DNA from: Pedobacter sp. ISL-64
Lineage (GTDB): Bacteria > Bacteroidota > Bacteroidia > Sphingobacteriales > Sphingobacteriaceae
Direction: 5' to 3'
Length of the DNA stretch: 64,000 nucleotides
Assembly: GCF_018613605.1 (NCBI RefSeq)
Contig: NZ_JAGGPU010000010.1
Coordinates: 371,946 to 435,945 of the forward strand
The position numbers were made by a program, and so were the translations under genes. Below, one piece after another: positions 34,516 to 43,839 of this stretch. Below the pieces are notes generated by a model. It saw only the letters and a program-made list of their open reading frames with translations. It was not told the DNA's origin and made no database searches. The first letter of the stretch is position 1. The number at the start of each line of letters is the position of its first letter.

Positions 34516-35682
34516 TTATTGTATCTGAGGTAAAATATTCACTAAAAAGTTTTTCAGGTTGACTACTGTTACATCATTTGATGTCACGTAAGTTTCACTT
34601 TTTGGAGTGATAATATATTTGTACTTTGGTTCAAGGTCCTTGGTACAGTTTATAAAGCCTTGAGATACTGTTGGTGCATTTGACAATTTAATTTCGATAC
34701 ACGCGAGCGGTGTAATTCCCTGTACAAGAACCAAGTCGCATTCTGCCCCTCTTTGAGTCCGATAAAAGAAAAGTTCTGTTTGTTTTTCTTTTATTTGATA
34801 AATCTGTTCAACTACGTAGCCTTCCCAGGAAGCTCCTATTCCTGGATGGCCAAATAAATCACTGTAGTTGGGGATATTTAATAGCCTATGAAGAATCCCT
34901 GTATCTCTGATATATGTTTTTGGCGATTTAACCAAACGTTTTTTGGCATTTACAAACCATGGCTGCAAACGTCTGATCAAGAAGCCACCTTCTAAAAAAT
35001 CTAGATACCTGTTAACGGTTGGTGCGCTAACCCCTAACGATCTCGCAAACGATTCGCCATTAAATAGGTTTCCGTTTAAATGGGCAAGCATACTCCAGAA
35101 GTTTCTAAGCAGGGTTGGTGCTAAATCTACATTAAACATCTTTGCCAAATCTCTTTCCACATAACTCACAATAAAATCGTTAATCCACTCTTTGCTCTGA
35201 AAATCATCTTCCGATAGTAGTGATTCGGGAAACCCTCCCCGAAACCAATGCTGTTCGAAACTTAATTCATCTGGCAGCTCAGTTAATCCGATGGGGCATA
35301 ACTCATTATACGAAATCCTTCCGGCTAGTGTCTCGGAAACACCCTTAACCAGTTCCGGAGATCCTGATCCAAGTAAAATAAATCTACCAGGTGTTCTTTT
35401 CGCATCAATTAAAGGGCGCAGTAAAGAAAACAAAGTAGGCAATAGTTGAACCTCATCAATAATTACAGTATGATCTTGCAAACCTTCTAAAAAAGTATAG
35501 GCATCGTGTAACTTTGCAATATCCCTTGGGTTTTCCATGTCCAGATAGATATAGTCATTACTTAACCTTTTTGCCAAAGTTGTTTTTCCGACTTGCCTTG
35601 GACCGAGGATCGCAATTGCTGGCGATTTTTTTAAGCGACTTATTAATTGTGCGGCGAGATTTCTGGTAACTAACATATACAA
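34516..35682 (-). CDS. AAA ATPase with DUF4143 domain
   Basis: 388 residues; the second ATG (35676) is also possible. Walker A AILGPRQVGKTTLAKRL (about 25-40), Walker B TVIIDEVQLLP, and sensor-like FILLGSGSPEL. A central helix-turn-helix-like part (FARSLGVSAPTVNRYLDFLEGGFLI) and a C-terminal DUF4143 region with TQRGAECDLVLV, which resembles a PD-(D/E)xK nuclease fold core (E..D..K in ECD...ACIEIKLS). Members are widespread, often horizontally spread, and of unknown role, some thought to be toxin/addiction or antiphage-type. Isolated between unrelated core genes, which suggests acquisition. Confidence 0.85.
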   Translation of the reverse strand: MYMLVTRNLAAQLISRLKKSPAIAILGPRQVGKTTLAKRLSNDYIYLDMENPRDIAKLHDAYTFLEGLQDHTVIIDEVQLLPTLFSLLRPLIDAKRTPGRFILLGSGSPELVKGVSETLAGRISYNELCPIGLTELPDELSFEQHWFRGGFPESLLSEDDFQSKEWINDFIVSYVERDLAKMFNVDLAPTLLRNFWSMLAHLNGNLFNGESFARSLGVSAPTVNRYLDFLEGGFLIRRLQPWFVNAKKRLVKSPKTYIRDTGILHRLLNIPNYSDLFGHPGIGASWEGYVVEQIYQIKEKQTELFFYRTQRGAECDLVLVQGITPLACIEIKLSNAPTVSQGFINCTKDLEPKYKYIITPKSETYVTSNDVTVVNLKNFLVNILPQIQ

Positions 35683-35955
35683 ATGTATGCTTTTGTGTTG
35701 TAAATCAAAAGTTATACTTTTGATTTACAACATTGATGCCCTTTTATAGAGTTTGTTATCAAATTTTTGTTTTATGGCTTATTGCATTTAAATAATGGAT
35801 AAAAATGCATAATTACTAACCTTTCTGACATTCTCCTGTTTTAGACTTTGCGGCCTAAATCGTATATTTCCTCCCAGCCGTTTATGTTTTTGTAAGCGGA
35901 GGAGAGAACATTAAAATTGATTTAAAGATCAATTTTAACTAAGTTTGATTTACCC

Positions 35956-37998
35956 ATGAAATTTAAAATCACCTCAGAATATCAACCCACCGGAGATCAG
36001 CCGAACGCGATAAAACAATTGGTAGATGGCGTAAATGCCAATGAACATTATCAAACTTTACTAGGCGTTACAGGATCGGGGAAAACATTTACGGTAGCCA
36101 ATGTGATCGAACAGACGCAAAAACCTACCCTGATTTTGAGTCACAATAAAACTTTGGCGGCGCAGCTTTACGGCGAGTTCAAAAATTTCTTCCCTGAAAA
36201 CTCGGTGAATTATTTTGTCTCTTACTACGATTATTATCAGCCAGAAGCTTTTATCGCATCAAGCAATACTTATATCGAAAAAGACCTGAGCATAAACGAA
36301 GAGATTGAAAAACTCCGGTTACGCACTACCTCTTCGTTAATGAGCGGTAGGCGCGATATTATCGTGGTATCATCCATCTCCTGTATTTATGGTATGGGTA
36401 ATCCGGAAGATTTTTCCCGGATGGTTTTCCGTTTTGGCGTGGGCTTAAGGATTTCGAGGAATGCATTTTTGCATAGCTTGGTTGAGATTTTATATTCCAG
36501 AACTACAACAGACTTTAAACGCGGAACCTTTAGGGTTAAAGGCGATACCGTTGATATTTATCCTGCCTATCTGGATCATGCTTATCGCATCTCTTTTTTC
36601 GGTGATGATATTGAAGAACTTTCTGCAATTGATCCGGTTTCCGGAAAAACTATAGAGAAATTAGAGGATATGGCCATTTATCCAGCCAATCTTTTCGTTA
36701 CCCCGAAAGATAGGTTCAATTCCTCAATTTGGGGAATACAGGAAGAGCTGGAAATCCGTAAAAACCAGTTAATTGCCGATCGGCATCTGTTGGAAGCAAA
36801 ACGTTTGGAAGAACGCACCAATTTTGATATCGAAATGATGAAAGAATTGGGGTATTGTTCAGGTATCGAAAACTACTCCCGTTTCTTCGATGGAAGGCAG
36901 CCCGGCATGCGCCCTTTCTGTTTGTTGGATTATTTTCCTGAAGATTATTTAATGGTGATCGATGAAAGCCATGTTACCGTTCCGCAGATCAGGGCCATGT
37001 ATGGTGGAGACAGATCGAGGAAATTATCTTTAGTTGAATATGGTTTCCGTTTGCCAGCTGCACTGGATAACAGACCTTTAAACTTTAACGAATTCGAAGC
37101 CCTTGCACCGCAAACCATTTATGTAAGTGCAACTCCGGCTGAATATGAATTGGAAAAATCAGAGGGTGTAGTGGTAGAACAAGTGATCAGGCCGACCGGT
37201 TTGTTAGATCCTGTTATTGAGATTAGACCTGCCATTAACCAGGTAGATGATCTTTTAGATGAAATTGACCTTACTATAAAGGACGGCGGGCGTATTTTGG
37301 TTACCACATTAACCAAACGTATGGCTGAAGAATTAACTAAATATCTTGATCGCTTAAATATCAAGACCAGGTATATCCATTCTGAAATTAAAACCCTGGA
37401 GCGTGTAGAAATTCTTCGTGGTTTACGTTTAGGAGAATTTGATGTGTTGGTTGGAATTAACCTTTTGCGCGAGGGTTTGGATTTACCTGAGGTTACTTTA
37501 GTTGCTATTTTAGATGCGGATAAAGAAGGTTTCTTAAGGTCTGAAAAATCGCTGATCCAAACCATAGGCCGTGCGGCCCGTAACGACAAGGGCCGAGTAA
37601 TTATGTATGCTGATAGCATTACGGATAGCATGGCGAAAACCATATCAGAAACGAACAGACGTAGGGATATACAGATTGCTTATAACCTTGAACATGGCAT
37701 TACGCCTAAAACTGTTGGTAAATCAAGGGAAGCGATTTTAGAGCAAACATCTGTCCTTGATTTCTCTCAGAAAGCAAGCGATAACAAAGCCAGGGCTTAT
37801 GTAGAAAATGCCGAAATTAGCATTGCCGCCGACCCCATTGTACAATATATGGGTAAAGCAGAGCTGCAAAGAGCAATTGACACTACGCGTAAGGATATGC
37901 AAAAAGCAGCAAAAGATATGGACTTTTTGCAAGCAGCAAAACTGCGTGACGAAATGTTTGCCCTAGAGAAAATGTTTAACGAAAAATTCGGTAAGTAA
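35956..37998 (+). CDS. uvrB: UvrABC excinuclease subunit B
   Basis: 680 residues, standard length. It is the damage-verifying helicase-like subunit of nucleotide excision repair. Walker A GVTGSGKTFTVANV (about 37-50), beta-hairpin FVSYYDYYQPEAF, helicase motif DESHVTVPQIRAM, motif V/VI region INLLREGLDLPEV and QTIGRAARNDKGRVIMYAD, and the C-terminal UVR domain (KAAKDMDFLQAAKLRDEM) are all present. Monocistronic. No LexA-type box was recognised in the 273 bp upstream. Confidence 0.97.
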   Translation: MKFKITSEYQPTGDQPNAIKQLVDGVNANEHYQTLLGVTGSGKTFTVANVIEQTQKPTLILSHNKTLAAQLYGEFKNFFPENSVNYFVSYYDYYQPEAFIASSNTYIEKDLSINEEIEKLRLRTTSSLMSGRRDIIVVSSISCIYGMGNPEDFSRMVFRFGVGLRISRNAFLHSLVEILYSRTTTDFKRGTFRVKGDTVDIYPAYLDHAYRISFFGDDIEELSAIDPVSGKTIEKLEDMAIYPANLFVTPKDRFNSSIWGIQEELEIRKNQLIADRHLLEAKRLEERTNFDIEMMKELGYCSGIENYSRFFDGRQPGMRPFCLLDYFPEDYLMVIDESHVTVPQIRAMYGGDRSRKLSLVEYGFRLPAALDNRPLNFNEFEALAPQTIYVSATPAEYELEKSEGVVVEQVIRPTGLLDPVIEIRPAINQVDDLLDEIDLTIKDGGRILVTTLTKRMAEELTKYLDRLNIKTRYIHSEIKTLERVEILRGLRLGEFDVLVGINLLREGLDLPEVTLVAILDADKEGFLRSEKSLIQTIGRAARNDKGRVIMYADSITDSMAKTISETNRRRDIQIAYNLEHGITPKTVGKSREAILEQTSVLDFSQKASDNKARAYVENAEISIAADPIVQYMGKAELQRAIDTTRKDMQKAAKDMDFLQAAKLRDEMFALEKMFNEKFGK

Positions 37999-38074
37999 CG
38001 ATTTGGTTTTATAGCATGATTTTCAGATAATTTAGCCTACAATTGCTCTAAACAAGTTATCTAAAAATCATTCA

Positions 38075-39367
38075 ATGAAATCTTTTAAACTAGTAACACT
38101 GATCGTACTCAGTGTCATGGGGCTAAAAAGTCATGCCCAAAATGCTACAGCAATTTCCCTCCCACTTGGAGGTAATGCCTACAGTTCTCTACATCAGGAT
38201 TCAGAAAGAACATTATCCAACAGGGGAATCATAAATTGGTCTAATCCAAAAGAATATTTTACAGCTTATTTTCGGGTTTCTAAACCTGGGACTATAACGG
38301 TGTCATTAAGCGATAAGCCTATAGTCGATGGGCAATCAGTTCTGGAATTCGCCATCAACAATCAATCTAAAAAGGTAAGTTTCGATGAAACCAAGTCATT
38401 TGACGGTAAGATTGGCGAGTGGACCATTAAAGATACTGGCTACGTTGCCTTAACCATTAAAGGAATAAGCAAAACTGGAGCGAAATTTCCTTCAATACAA
38501 ACCTTATCCATTAGTGGAACAGCTACTGAAGGCAAAACGACTTATGTTAAAAACAACGAAGGCAACTTTTTTCATTGGGGCAGGCGTGGACCATCGGTTC
38601 ACCTGAACTATCAACAACCTGAAAATGTAAACGCAGCGTGGTATTATAATGAGGTAACCGTGCCAAAAGGTGAAGATATTTTAGGCGCTTACTTTATGGC
38701 GAATGGATTTGGTGAAGGTTATTTCGGCATGCAGGTAAATAGTCCAACAGAGCGACACATCTTATTTTCGGTATGGAGTCCTTTCAATACCGACGATCCT
38801 AAAAGTATCCCGGAATCGCACAAGATAAAAATGCTAAGGAAAGGAGAAAACGTACATACAGGAGAATTTGGTAATGAAGGTGCTGGCGGTCAGAGCTACC
38901 TAAACTACATGTGGAAAGCAGGAAATACCTATAGATTTTTGTTGCATGGCGTGCCTGGAAAAGATAGCCTAACTACTTACACCGCTTATTTCTTTGCTCC
39001 CGAAATCAATAAATGGCAATTGATAGCCAGTTTTACCAGGCCACAAACTAAAACTTATTTAAGACGTTTCCATTCCTTTTTAGAAAACTTTTCACCTGTA
39101 CAGGGCGACTTATCGCGGAAAGTTTTGTTTGATAACCAATGGATCTGCGATGATAAGGGAACATGGACAGAATTAAAATCTGCCCGCTTTACTACCGACA
39201 ACACAGGAGCAAAGGGATATCGGATGGATTATCAGGGAGGAGTAGATAAGGGCGCCTTTTATTTAAAGAACGGGGGCTTTTTTAACGATTACAGCACACC
39301 AGGAAAAATCTTTACCAGAAGCACTACAGGTAAAAAACCTGAAATAGATTTCAGTAAATTACCGTAA
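38075..39367 (+). CDS. DUF3472 (with DUF5077) secreted protein
   Basis: 430 residues. Signal peptide MKSFKLVTLIVLSVMGLKSHAQ. N-terminal region (about 25-150) looks like a DUF5077 beta-sandwich (AYFRVSKPGTITVSLSD), followed by DUF3472 (about 170-340) with AWYYNEVTVPKGEDILGAYF, GYFGMQVNSPTERHILFSVW and GGQSYLNYMWKAGNTY. The two domains are usually together in Bacteroidota and are thought to bind or act on carbohydrates, but no activity is known. Separate from neighbours, 77 bp after uvrB. Confidence 0.88.
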   Translation: MKSFKLVTLIVLSVMGLKSHAQNATAISLPLGGNAYSSLHQDSERTLSNRGIINWSNPKEYFTAYFRVSKPGTITVSLSDKPIVDGQSVLEFAINNQSKKVSFDETKSFDGKIGEWTIKDTGYVALTIKGISKTGAKFPSIQTLSISGTATEGKTTYVKNNEGNFFHWGRRGPSVHLNYQQPENVNAAWYYNEVTVPKGEDILGAYFMANGFGEGYFGMQVNSPTERHILFSVWSPFNTDDPKSIPESHKIKMLRKGENVHTGEFGNEGAGGQSYLNYMWKAGNTYRFLLHGVPGKDSLTTYTAYFFAPEINKWQLIASFTRPQTKTYLRRFHSFLENFSPVQGDLSRKVLFDNQWICDDKGTWTELKSARFTTDNTGAKGYRMDYQGGVDKGAFYLKNGGFFNDYSTPGKIFTRSTTGKKPEIDFSKLP

Positions 39368-39423
39368 CACTCAAAATAATTATGGAATTTTGAGGCTTTA
39401 ATCATTATTATATTACAGCACAA

Positions 39424-39621
39424 ATGGACGGGCAAAACAGAAAAGACATTTATCCGGGATTAGAAGTCGGAATTATCTTGAAAAAAGATCAGCGGTCAGG
39501 AAATGTCACTTATGGCGTGGTGAAAGATCTGCTCACGTCATCGGCATTTCATTCCAGAGGGATAAAAGTTAGACTAGAAGATGGTCAGGTAGGCCGGGTA
39601 GCTGAAATTATTGAAGATTAA
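39424..39621 (+). CDS. YwbE-family small protein
   Basis: 65 residues, a full-length YwbE (DUF2196) protein: GLEVGIILKKDQRSGNVTYGVVKDLLTSS then HSRGIKVRLEDGQVGRV. The family is a small beta-rich domain resembling KOW/SH3-type RNA-binding folds, with no confirmed role. Located 56 bp after the DUF3472 gene, with which it may share a transcript. Confidence 0.9.
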   Translation: MDGQNRKDIYPGLEVGIILKKDQRSGNVTYGVVKDLLTSSAFHSRGIKVRLEDGQVGRVAEIIED

Positions 39622-39748
39622 TGCGGATATTAAAACCTTTATAGGCTTATTTACGTATTATATTTGTAATCAAAATGCAATTAAAGGCTCAGTAAGTAAC
39701 AAAATAAATTTTATGACGTCTATATTTGTAACAACAGTAATTTAAAAA

Positions 39749-39997
39749 ATGGCATTAGTAAAATTCATTTTCATCACAATATTGGTACTTTGGCTGATCA
39801 GAATGTTGATTAGGTTAATTCTGCCAATGCTGTTTAATAACCTGGCCAGCAAAATGCAGAGTCAGGCTACAGGACAGCAACAACAAAGACGGTCAAAACC
39901 TGAAGGCTCTATTTCGATAGATTATATGCCTCCAAAGCCTGATCAAAGTAAAACAGATAAACTCGGCGACTTCGTAGACTACGAAGAAGTGAAATAA
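39749..39997 (+). CDS. DUF4834-type small membrane protein
   Basis: 82 residues. One N-terminal hydrophobic segment (about 1-30, FIFITILVLWLIRMLIRLIL), then a polar Gln/Arg-rich stretch and an acidic tail ending GDFVDYEEVK. This layout and the C-terminal motif (LGDFVDYEE) are those of a small Bacteroidota family (DUF4834) of unknown function. Followed immediately by a terminator. Confidence 0.75.
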   Translation: MALVKFIFITILVLWLIRMLIRLILPMLFNNLASKMQSQATGQQQQRRSKPEGSISIDYMPPKPDQSKTDKLGDFVDYEEVK

Positions 39998-40002
39998 AAC
40001 TT

Positions 40003-40029
40003 AACCCTGAACTTGTTTCAGGGTTTTTT
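40003..40029 (+). terminator. Terminator after DUF4834 gene
   Basis: AACCCTGA (40003-40010) pairs with TCAGGGTT (40019-40026) around an 8-base loop and is followed by T. It begins 5 bp after the stop codon. Confidence 0.85.
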
Positions 40030-40171
40030 GTTTAAAAAGGCTGTATCCTATTGTAATTCAATCGAATTTGTCATGTTGTCCAAAGGACTCCTACGGCGAG
40101 CCTGTCGAAACGCCTTGTAAAACATTTAAAACGGGTCCTTCGACAAGCCTCAATAACAGATTAAAAGAGAG

Positions 40172-40242
40172 GTCGTCTTTCCCGCGCAGGGCGGGAATCT
40201 TAAAGCGCTTGCATTACGATTCCCAATCAAGTTGGGAATGAC
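40172..40242. repeat. Short palindromic repeat of a second family
   Basis: GTCGTCTTTCCCGCGCAGGG at the left and AAGTTGGGAATGACGAACCG at the right, with GGGAATCTTAAAGC and GATTCCC inside, so it again has inverted ends around an interior palindrome. It differs in sequence from the CGTCATTTCGA family and resembles intergenic elements often seen in Bacteroidota genomes. Confidence 0.55.
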
Positions 40243-40426
40243 GAACCGCGAAACTAGTCATCAACACTCCGATGTATTTAAAAAATTCTAACCCCTCAGG
40301 ATGACAATTCTATATTTAGGATATAGACTCTTTTTTGTTTGAATTCAAAAAGCAATAATTTAAAGTATATAGTTTAAGTTTATACTTTTAAACCTCAACC
40401 CGAAAACCAAAACTATACCAGCAACT

Positions 40427-40876
40427 ATGAAATATTTTATTGTTTTTATCTCCTTGTGGATGGTAAGTGCGAAATGCTTTAGCCAGACAAAACAGGATAG
40501 CTTAGAAATCAAACGTGCAGTCCTTGATTATATAGAATCGCAGCATACCCCAAACCCTAAACAAATGGAGCAGGCTTTGCACCCAAGGCTGGTTAAACGC
40601 ACGTTTTGGACGGATAAGGAAACAAACAAGGATTATGTTCGTGAAACGGCTGCAGAATCAATGGTTATCCTAGCTGAAAGTTATAACCGCAAAAAAGATA
40701 AATTCCCTGCTGTTCCAAAAAAGGAAGTTAAAATGCTTGATATTTCAGAGAAAACAGCCTCAGTTAAACTAATTGCAGATGAATGGATCGATTATATGCA
40801 CCTTGTTAAATTGAATGGGGTCTGGAAGATTATTAATGTGCTTTGGCAATTTAATGATAGTGCGAGGCACAAATAG
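40427..40876 (+). CDS. NTF2-like / lumazine-binding-type secreted protein
   Basis: 149 residues. Signal peptide MKYFIVFISLWMVSAKCFSQ. The rest is a SnoaL/NTF2-like cone fold: IKRAVLDYIESQHTPNPKQMEQALHPRLVKR, then KTASVKLIADEWIDYMHLVKLNGVWKIINVLW, a common Bacteroidota pattern (Lumazine_bd_2 family). No catalytic activity is known for these. It ends 6 bp before the end of the convergent SRPBCC gene. Confidence 0.8.
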   Translation: MKYFIVFISLWMVSAKCFSQTKQDSLEIKRAVLDYIESQHTPNPKQMEQALHPRLVKRTFWTDKETNKDYVRETAAESMVILAESYNRKKDKFPAVPKKEVKMLDISEKTASVKLIADEWIDYMHLVKLNGVWKIINVLWQFNDSARHK

Positions 40877-40882
40877 CGCATA

Positions 40883-41332
40883 TTACCGTTCAGCTTGAAA
40901 TTTGATTACCTCGTTTCTTTTCTCAATTAGTTTAAGCATATAATTTTTAAGAAATATTTTTTCTACAAGCCGGCCTAATAAGCCAAATGGTGCCTGAAAC
41001 TCAAAAACATCAGTCATTTCTGTCTGAGAATCTATTATTTTAAACAGGTGTTGGTGGTGGAGTTTTTTAAAGGGGCCTTTAACCATCTCATCTACAAAGC
41101 GTGTTGGGTATTCCATTTTACTAATCTTATTTGTCATTTCGAATGGAATGCCAAAATGCTTGGCCCGCCAGGTAACCGATTCATGTAAATTGATCAAACC
41201 ATCTTTCTTCCCAGCGATGGCTTTCTCACCGGAACTTTGCATAGACTGTAGATGAAGGTCGATACTTCTGGCCAGATCGAAACAGCGTTCAATCGGCGCA
41301 TTAATTAATATCTTTAAAATAATTGTTGCCAT
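40883..41332 (-). CDS. SRPBCC-fold ligand-binding protein
   Basis: 149 residues from the ATG at 41330-41332; a start 15 bp upstream is possible but adds only MSKLK. It begins TIILKILINAPIERCFDLARSID, the usual SRPBCC (polyketide-cyclase/START-like) opening, and ends with a long C-terminal helix. In other bacteria this domain occurs fused to a TIGR01777 epimerase; here the two are separate neighbours (52 bp apart, epimerase upstream), which supports a joint job. Ligand unknown. Confidence 0.85.
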   Translation of the reverse strand: MATIILKILINAPIERCFDLARSIDLHLQSMQSSGEKAIAGKKDGLINLHESVTWRAKHFGIPFEMTNKISKMEYPTRFVDEMVKGPFKKLHHQHLFKIIDSQTEMTDVFEFQAPFGLLGRLVEKIFLKNYMLKLIEKRNEVIKFQAER

Positions 41333-41384
41333 TTTTAATTTACTCATGCTCCCGTTGAGCCCCCCGCGTCCTCCGTATATCCTT

Positions 41385-42308
41385 CTAACCCTCCGCCCTC
41401 AAGCCCTTCACTGCCTCATCTATCTTCGCATATTTAAATTCAAAGCCATTGTTCAACAATCCTCTTGGTTTAACCCACCTGCTTTTTAAAATCAGTTCGG
41501 TTTCGGTTCCAATTATTTTTGCGCCTATGGCCAGTAGCCAGGCTGGAGCAGGCAAGCCAAAGTTGATGCCATAAGCTTTTCTGATGCTGCGCATAAACAC
41601 ATGGTTTTTAATTGGCTCGGGTGCGGTACAGTTTATTATGCCTTCAATCTCATTGTGGTTCAGTAACCATTCAATACTGCCTGCGGCATCTAACTCGTGC
41701 ACCCAGCTTACATACTGTTCGCCACTGCCCTGTTTACCACCCATGCCCAGTTTAACCAGGTTGAGCAAGCGTGGAAATGCGCCATCTTTTAGTCCCAGTA
41801 CAATGCCCATCCTGAGGGCCACTTTTCTAGTTTTTGGGGTTTCGTTTTCAAAGAAACTACTTTCCCAGGCCTTGCACACCTCAATCGAAAAGCCATCACC
41901 GATTTCTCCCGTCAGTTCATCTTGCGGACGGTCTTCGGCATGCCGGTAAATAGTCGCGGAGGTAATGTTGATCCAAAGTTTTGGTGGGTTTTGCAGGCTT
42001 TTGATTACTTCGCCGAGTAAACGGGTAGGGATTAACCTCGAACTGATAATTTCTTTCTTGTTTTTAGGGGTGTACCTACAGTTTACATTTTTACCACAAA
42101 GGTTAACCAGTAAATCGGCACCTTGAAGGCTTGTTGCCCAGTCACCCGGGGTTTGGCCATCCCACAGCAGGGTTTTAATGTTTCCTGCTGCGGCTTGTGG
42201 TTTTCTAGATAGGATAATCACTTCATCAGCCAGGCGACTAAAGTGTTTGGCCAGTACGGCACCTAAATATCCGTTTCCTCCTGCGAGTACAATTTTTCCG
42301 TATTTCAT
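41385..42308 (-). CDS. TIGR01777-family NAD(P)-binding epimerase-like protein
   Basis: 307 residues. Rossmann motif VLAGGNGYLGAVLAKHF (about 6-22). TIGR01777 hallmarks LLWDGQTPGDWATSLQGADLLVNLCGKNVNCRY and TSATIYRHAEDRP are present, with the C-terminal DUF1731 region (NHVFMRSIRKAYG, LLAIGAKIIGTETELILKSRWVKPRGLLNNGFEFKY). The enzyme class is an extended short-chain dehydrogenase of unknown substrate. 5 bp after the DCC-thioredoxin gene, so co-transcribed. Confidence 0.92.
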   Translation of the reverse strand: MKYGKIVLAGGNGYLGAVLAKHFSRLADEVIILSRKPQAAAGNIKTLLWDGQTPGDWATSLQGADLLVNLCGKNVNCRYTPKNKKEIISSRLIPTRLLGEVIKSLQNPPKLWINITSATIYRHAEDRPQDELTGEIGDGFSIEVCKAWESSFFENETPKTRKVALRMGIVLGLKDGAFPRLLNLVKLGMGGKQGSGEQYVSWVHELDAAGSIEWLLNHNEIEGIINCTAPEPIKNHVFMRSIRKAYGINFGLPAPAWLLAIGAKIIGTETELILKSRWVKPRGLLNNGFEFKYAKIDEAVKGLRAEG

Positions 42309-42313
42309 GATTC

Positions 42314-43129
42314 CTATAAAGTAAAGATTAAACCTAAAACAATTAGACGGTAAAGCACCCAGGTAAGACTCATCGCCCAGCCCAATTGTAACAGCTTGCT
42401 TCTGCGGAGGTGCTCCAGAAACATAAGTCCTGCCACCATCAAAAAGTAAAGGATAAAAAATATAGAGGGGATGATGAGGTATTGTGCGATAACCAAAACA
42501 GGCAAGAGCAAAAGTGCACCAGCAAAAGAGATAGTCATGATGTTGCCCAGGTAATCCCAGCGTTTTTCTTTTCTATAAAAAACAATGATGGCGCCCTGAA
42601 AAAATATTTGTCCACCACAGATGAGGTATTCACGATATTGGCTCCCCAGTGGGACAAAATCGGTAAGCAGATGTGCATAGGCGGTTAAAATGTAAGCTGT
42701 AACAAACCAGGTAAAAAGCAGATAGGCCAAACGGTATTGGATTTTAAAGCTGGGCTGTATAGTGTTTTCTTTAATGGCCGCAGGAATAATTACTTTACGG
42801 TTGTAAGAGATAAAGGCATAAAGCTTACGCATCAAATAAACAAAAGGCCCAAATAAAAACAGCGGTTTAAAGATGGGCATGGCATGCGCAATAATTTTAA
42901 ATAAACTCTGAATGCCATAAGTTACTTCACCGTTTTCGGTGTTTACGAGCGCAATCTCATTGGCGGCTCTTTGTTTGTCAACCAAAGGACAAATGTTTTC
43001 AGGCATACTTTGATAAGCCTCACGCCCACCTTTGGCCAGCATACCTATTTTTACAAATGTTTTGGTATAGGCATAACACATTGGGCATTCATTATCAAAT
43101 AAAATCACATGGTTCTTAAGCGTTTTCAT
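42314..43129 (-). CDS. DCC1-like (DUF393) thiol oxidoreductase with membrane domain
   Basis: 271 residues. The N-terminal DUF393/DCC thioredoxin-like domain has VILFDNECPMCYAYTKTFVK (CxxC at about 15-18) and the second half contains about five hydrophobic segments (about 130-270), so the thiol domain is tethered to the inner membrane. First gene of a three-gene set with the TIGR01777 and SRPBCC genes; the GbsR-type regulator lies 141 bp upstream on the same strand. No function established. Confidence 0.85.
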   Translation of the reverse strand: MKTLKNHVILFDNECPMCYAYTKTFVKIGMLAKGGREAYQSMPENICPLVDKQRAANEIALVNTENGEVTYGIQSLFKIIAHAMPIFKPLFLFGPFVYLMRKLYAFISYNRKVIIPAAIKENTIQPSFKIQYRLAYLLFTWFVTAYILTAYAHLLTDFVPLGSQYREYLICGGQIFFQGAIIVFYRKEKRWDYLGNIMTISFAGALLLLPVLVIAQYLIIPSIFFILYFLMVAGLMFLEHLRRSKLLQLGWAMSLTWVLYRLIVLGLIFTL

Positions 43130-43270
43130 TTTATTTAAATTTTAATACTTTCAGTAAAAAATGAAAGTTATGGTTAAAAAATTAAGCCGAACTTAAGGGT
43201 AAGGCTTTTTAGTGGTTAGGGTGAATATGTCTTGATACTCGATACTTACTACTTGATACTGAATACCTCT

Positions 43271-43783
43271 CTATTTAAACACTTTCAATACCGAACCCCA
43301 GAACCAACTTTCTTCTGCTTTAAGCATCGTTTCTAAAGTTTTATCTACATTGAGGGCAAGTTTGTTAATATCGCTTACTGATTTTTTAAAGGTTTTAAAT
43401 TCAGGATCTTTTTCATCGCCCACTACCGTTGACAGCTCATTTAAAACTTTTAAAACAGGCTCTAACTCTCTTTTTTTACGCTCTTTAGCTACCTGGCGGG
43501 AAATATTCCAAACATCCTTATCGGCAAAAAAGTATTCTTTGCGCTCGCCTGCTTTGTGCTGTTTTTCAATTAAGCCCCATCCAATTAAATCGCGCAGGGT
43601 CATATTGGCATTTCCCCTGGAGATACTCAACGCCTCCATAATTTCTTCGGTGGTAAGCGCTTCAGGAGAAATGAGTAATAGCGCATGTACCTGGGCCATG
43701 GTACGGTTAATTCCCCATTCGGAGCCTAATTTGCCCCAGGCTTCTATAAATTTTAATTTTGCTGCTGCTAATTCCATACACAA
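43271..43783 (-). CDS. GbsR/MarR-type transcriptional regulator
   Basis: 170 residues; an internal ATG 6 bp later is possible. It has a winged helix-turn-helix (about 25-90): GSEWGINRTMAQVHALLLISPEALTTEEIMEALSISRGNANMTLRDLIGWGLIEKQH and the GERKEYFFADKDVW wing of the GbsR group. Repressor-type regulators of this group usually control adjacent genes. It sits upstream of the DCC/epimerase/SRPBCC set in the same direction and may control it and itself. Confidence 0.9.
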   Translation of the reverse strand: MCMELAAAKLKFIEAWGKLGSEWGINRTMAQVHALLLISPEALTTEEIMEALSISRGNANMTLRDLIGWGLIEKQHKAGERKEYFFADKDVWNISRQVAKERKKRELEPVLKVLNELSTVVGDEKDPEFKTFKKSVSDINKLALNVDKTLETMLKAEESWFWGSVLKVFK

Positions 43784-43839
43784 ATATAAACTTATTTTTA
43801 AACTTTCAGTAATTATTGAAAGTTTATTTGTTTTGGAAG

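Larger units (their letters stand above)
39998..40426. other. Repeat-bearing intergenic region
   Basis: 429 bp. After the terminator it holds two short palindromic repeats (40070-40155 with GGCGAGCCTGTCGAAACGCC and GGTCCTTCGACAAGCC; 40172-40242). The last 130 bp are AT-rich and probably contain the promoter for 40427. Nothing coding is seen. Confidence 0.55.

Noticed and set aside
37119..37643. 174-codon minus-strand frame inside uvrB
   Set aside because: Antisense to conserved helicase motifs of UvrB.
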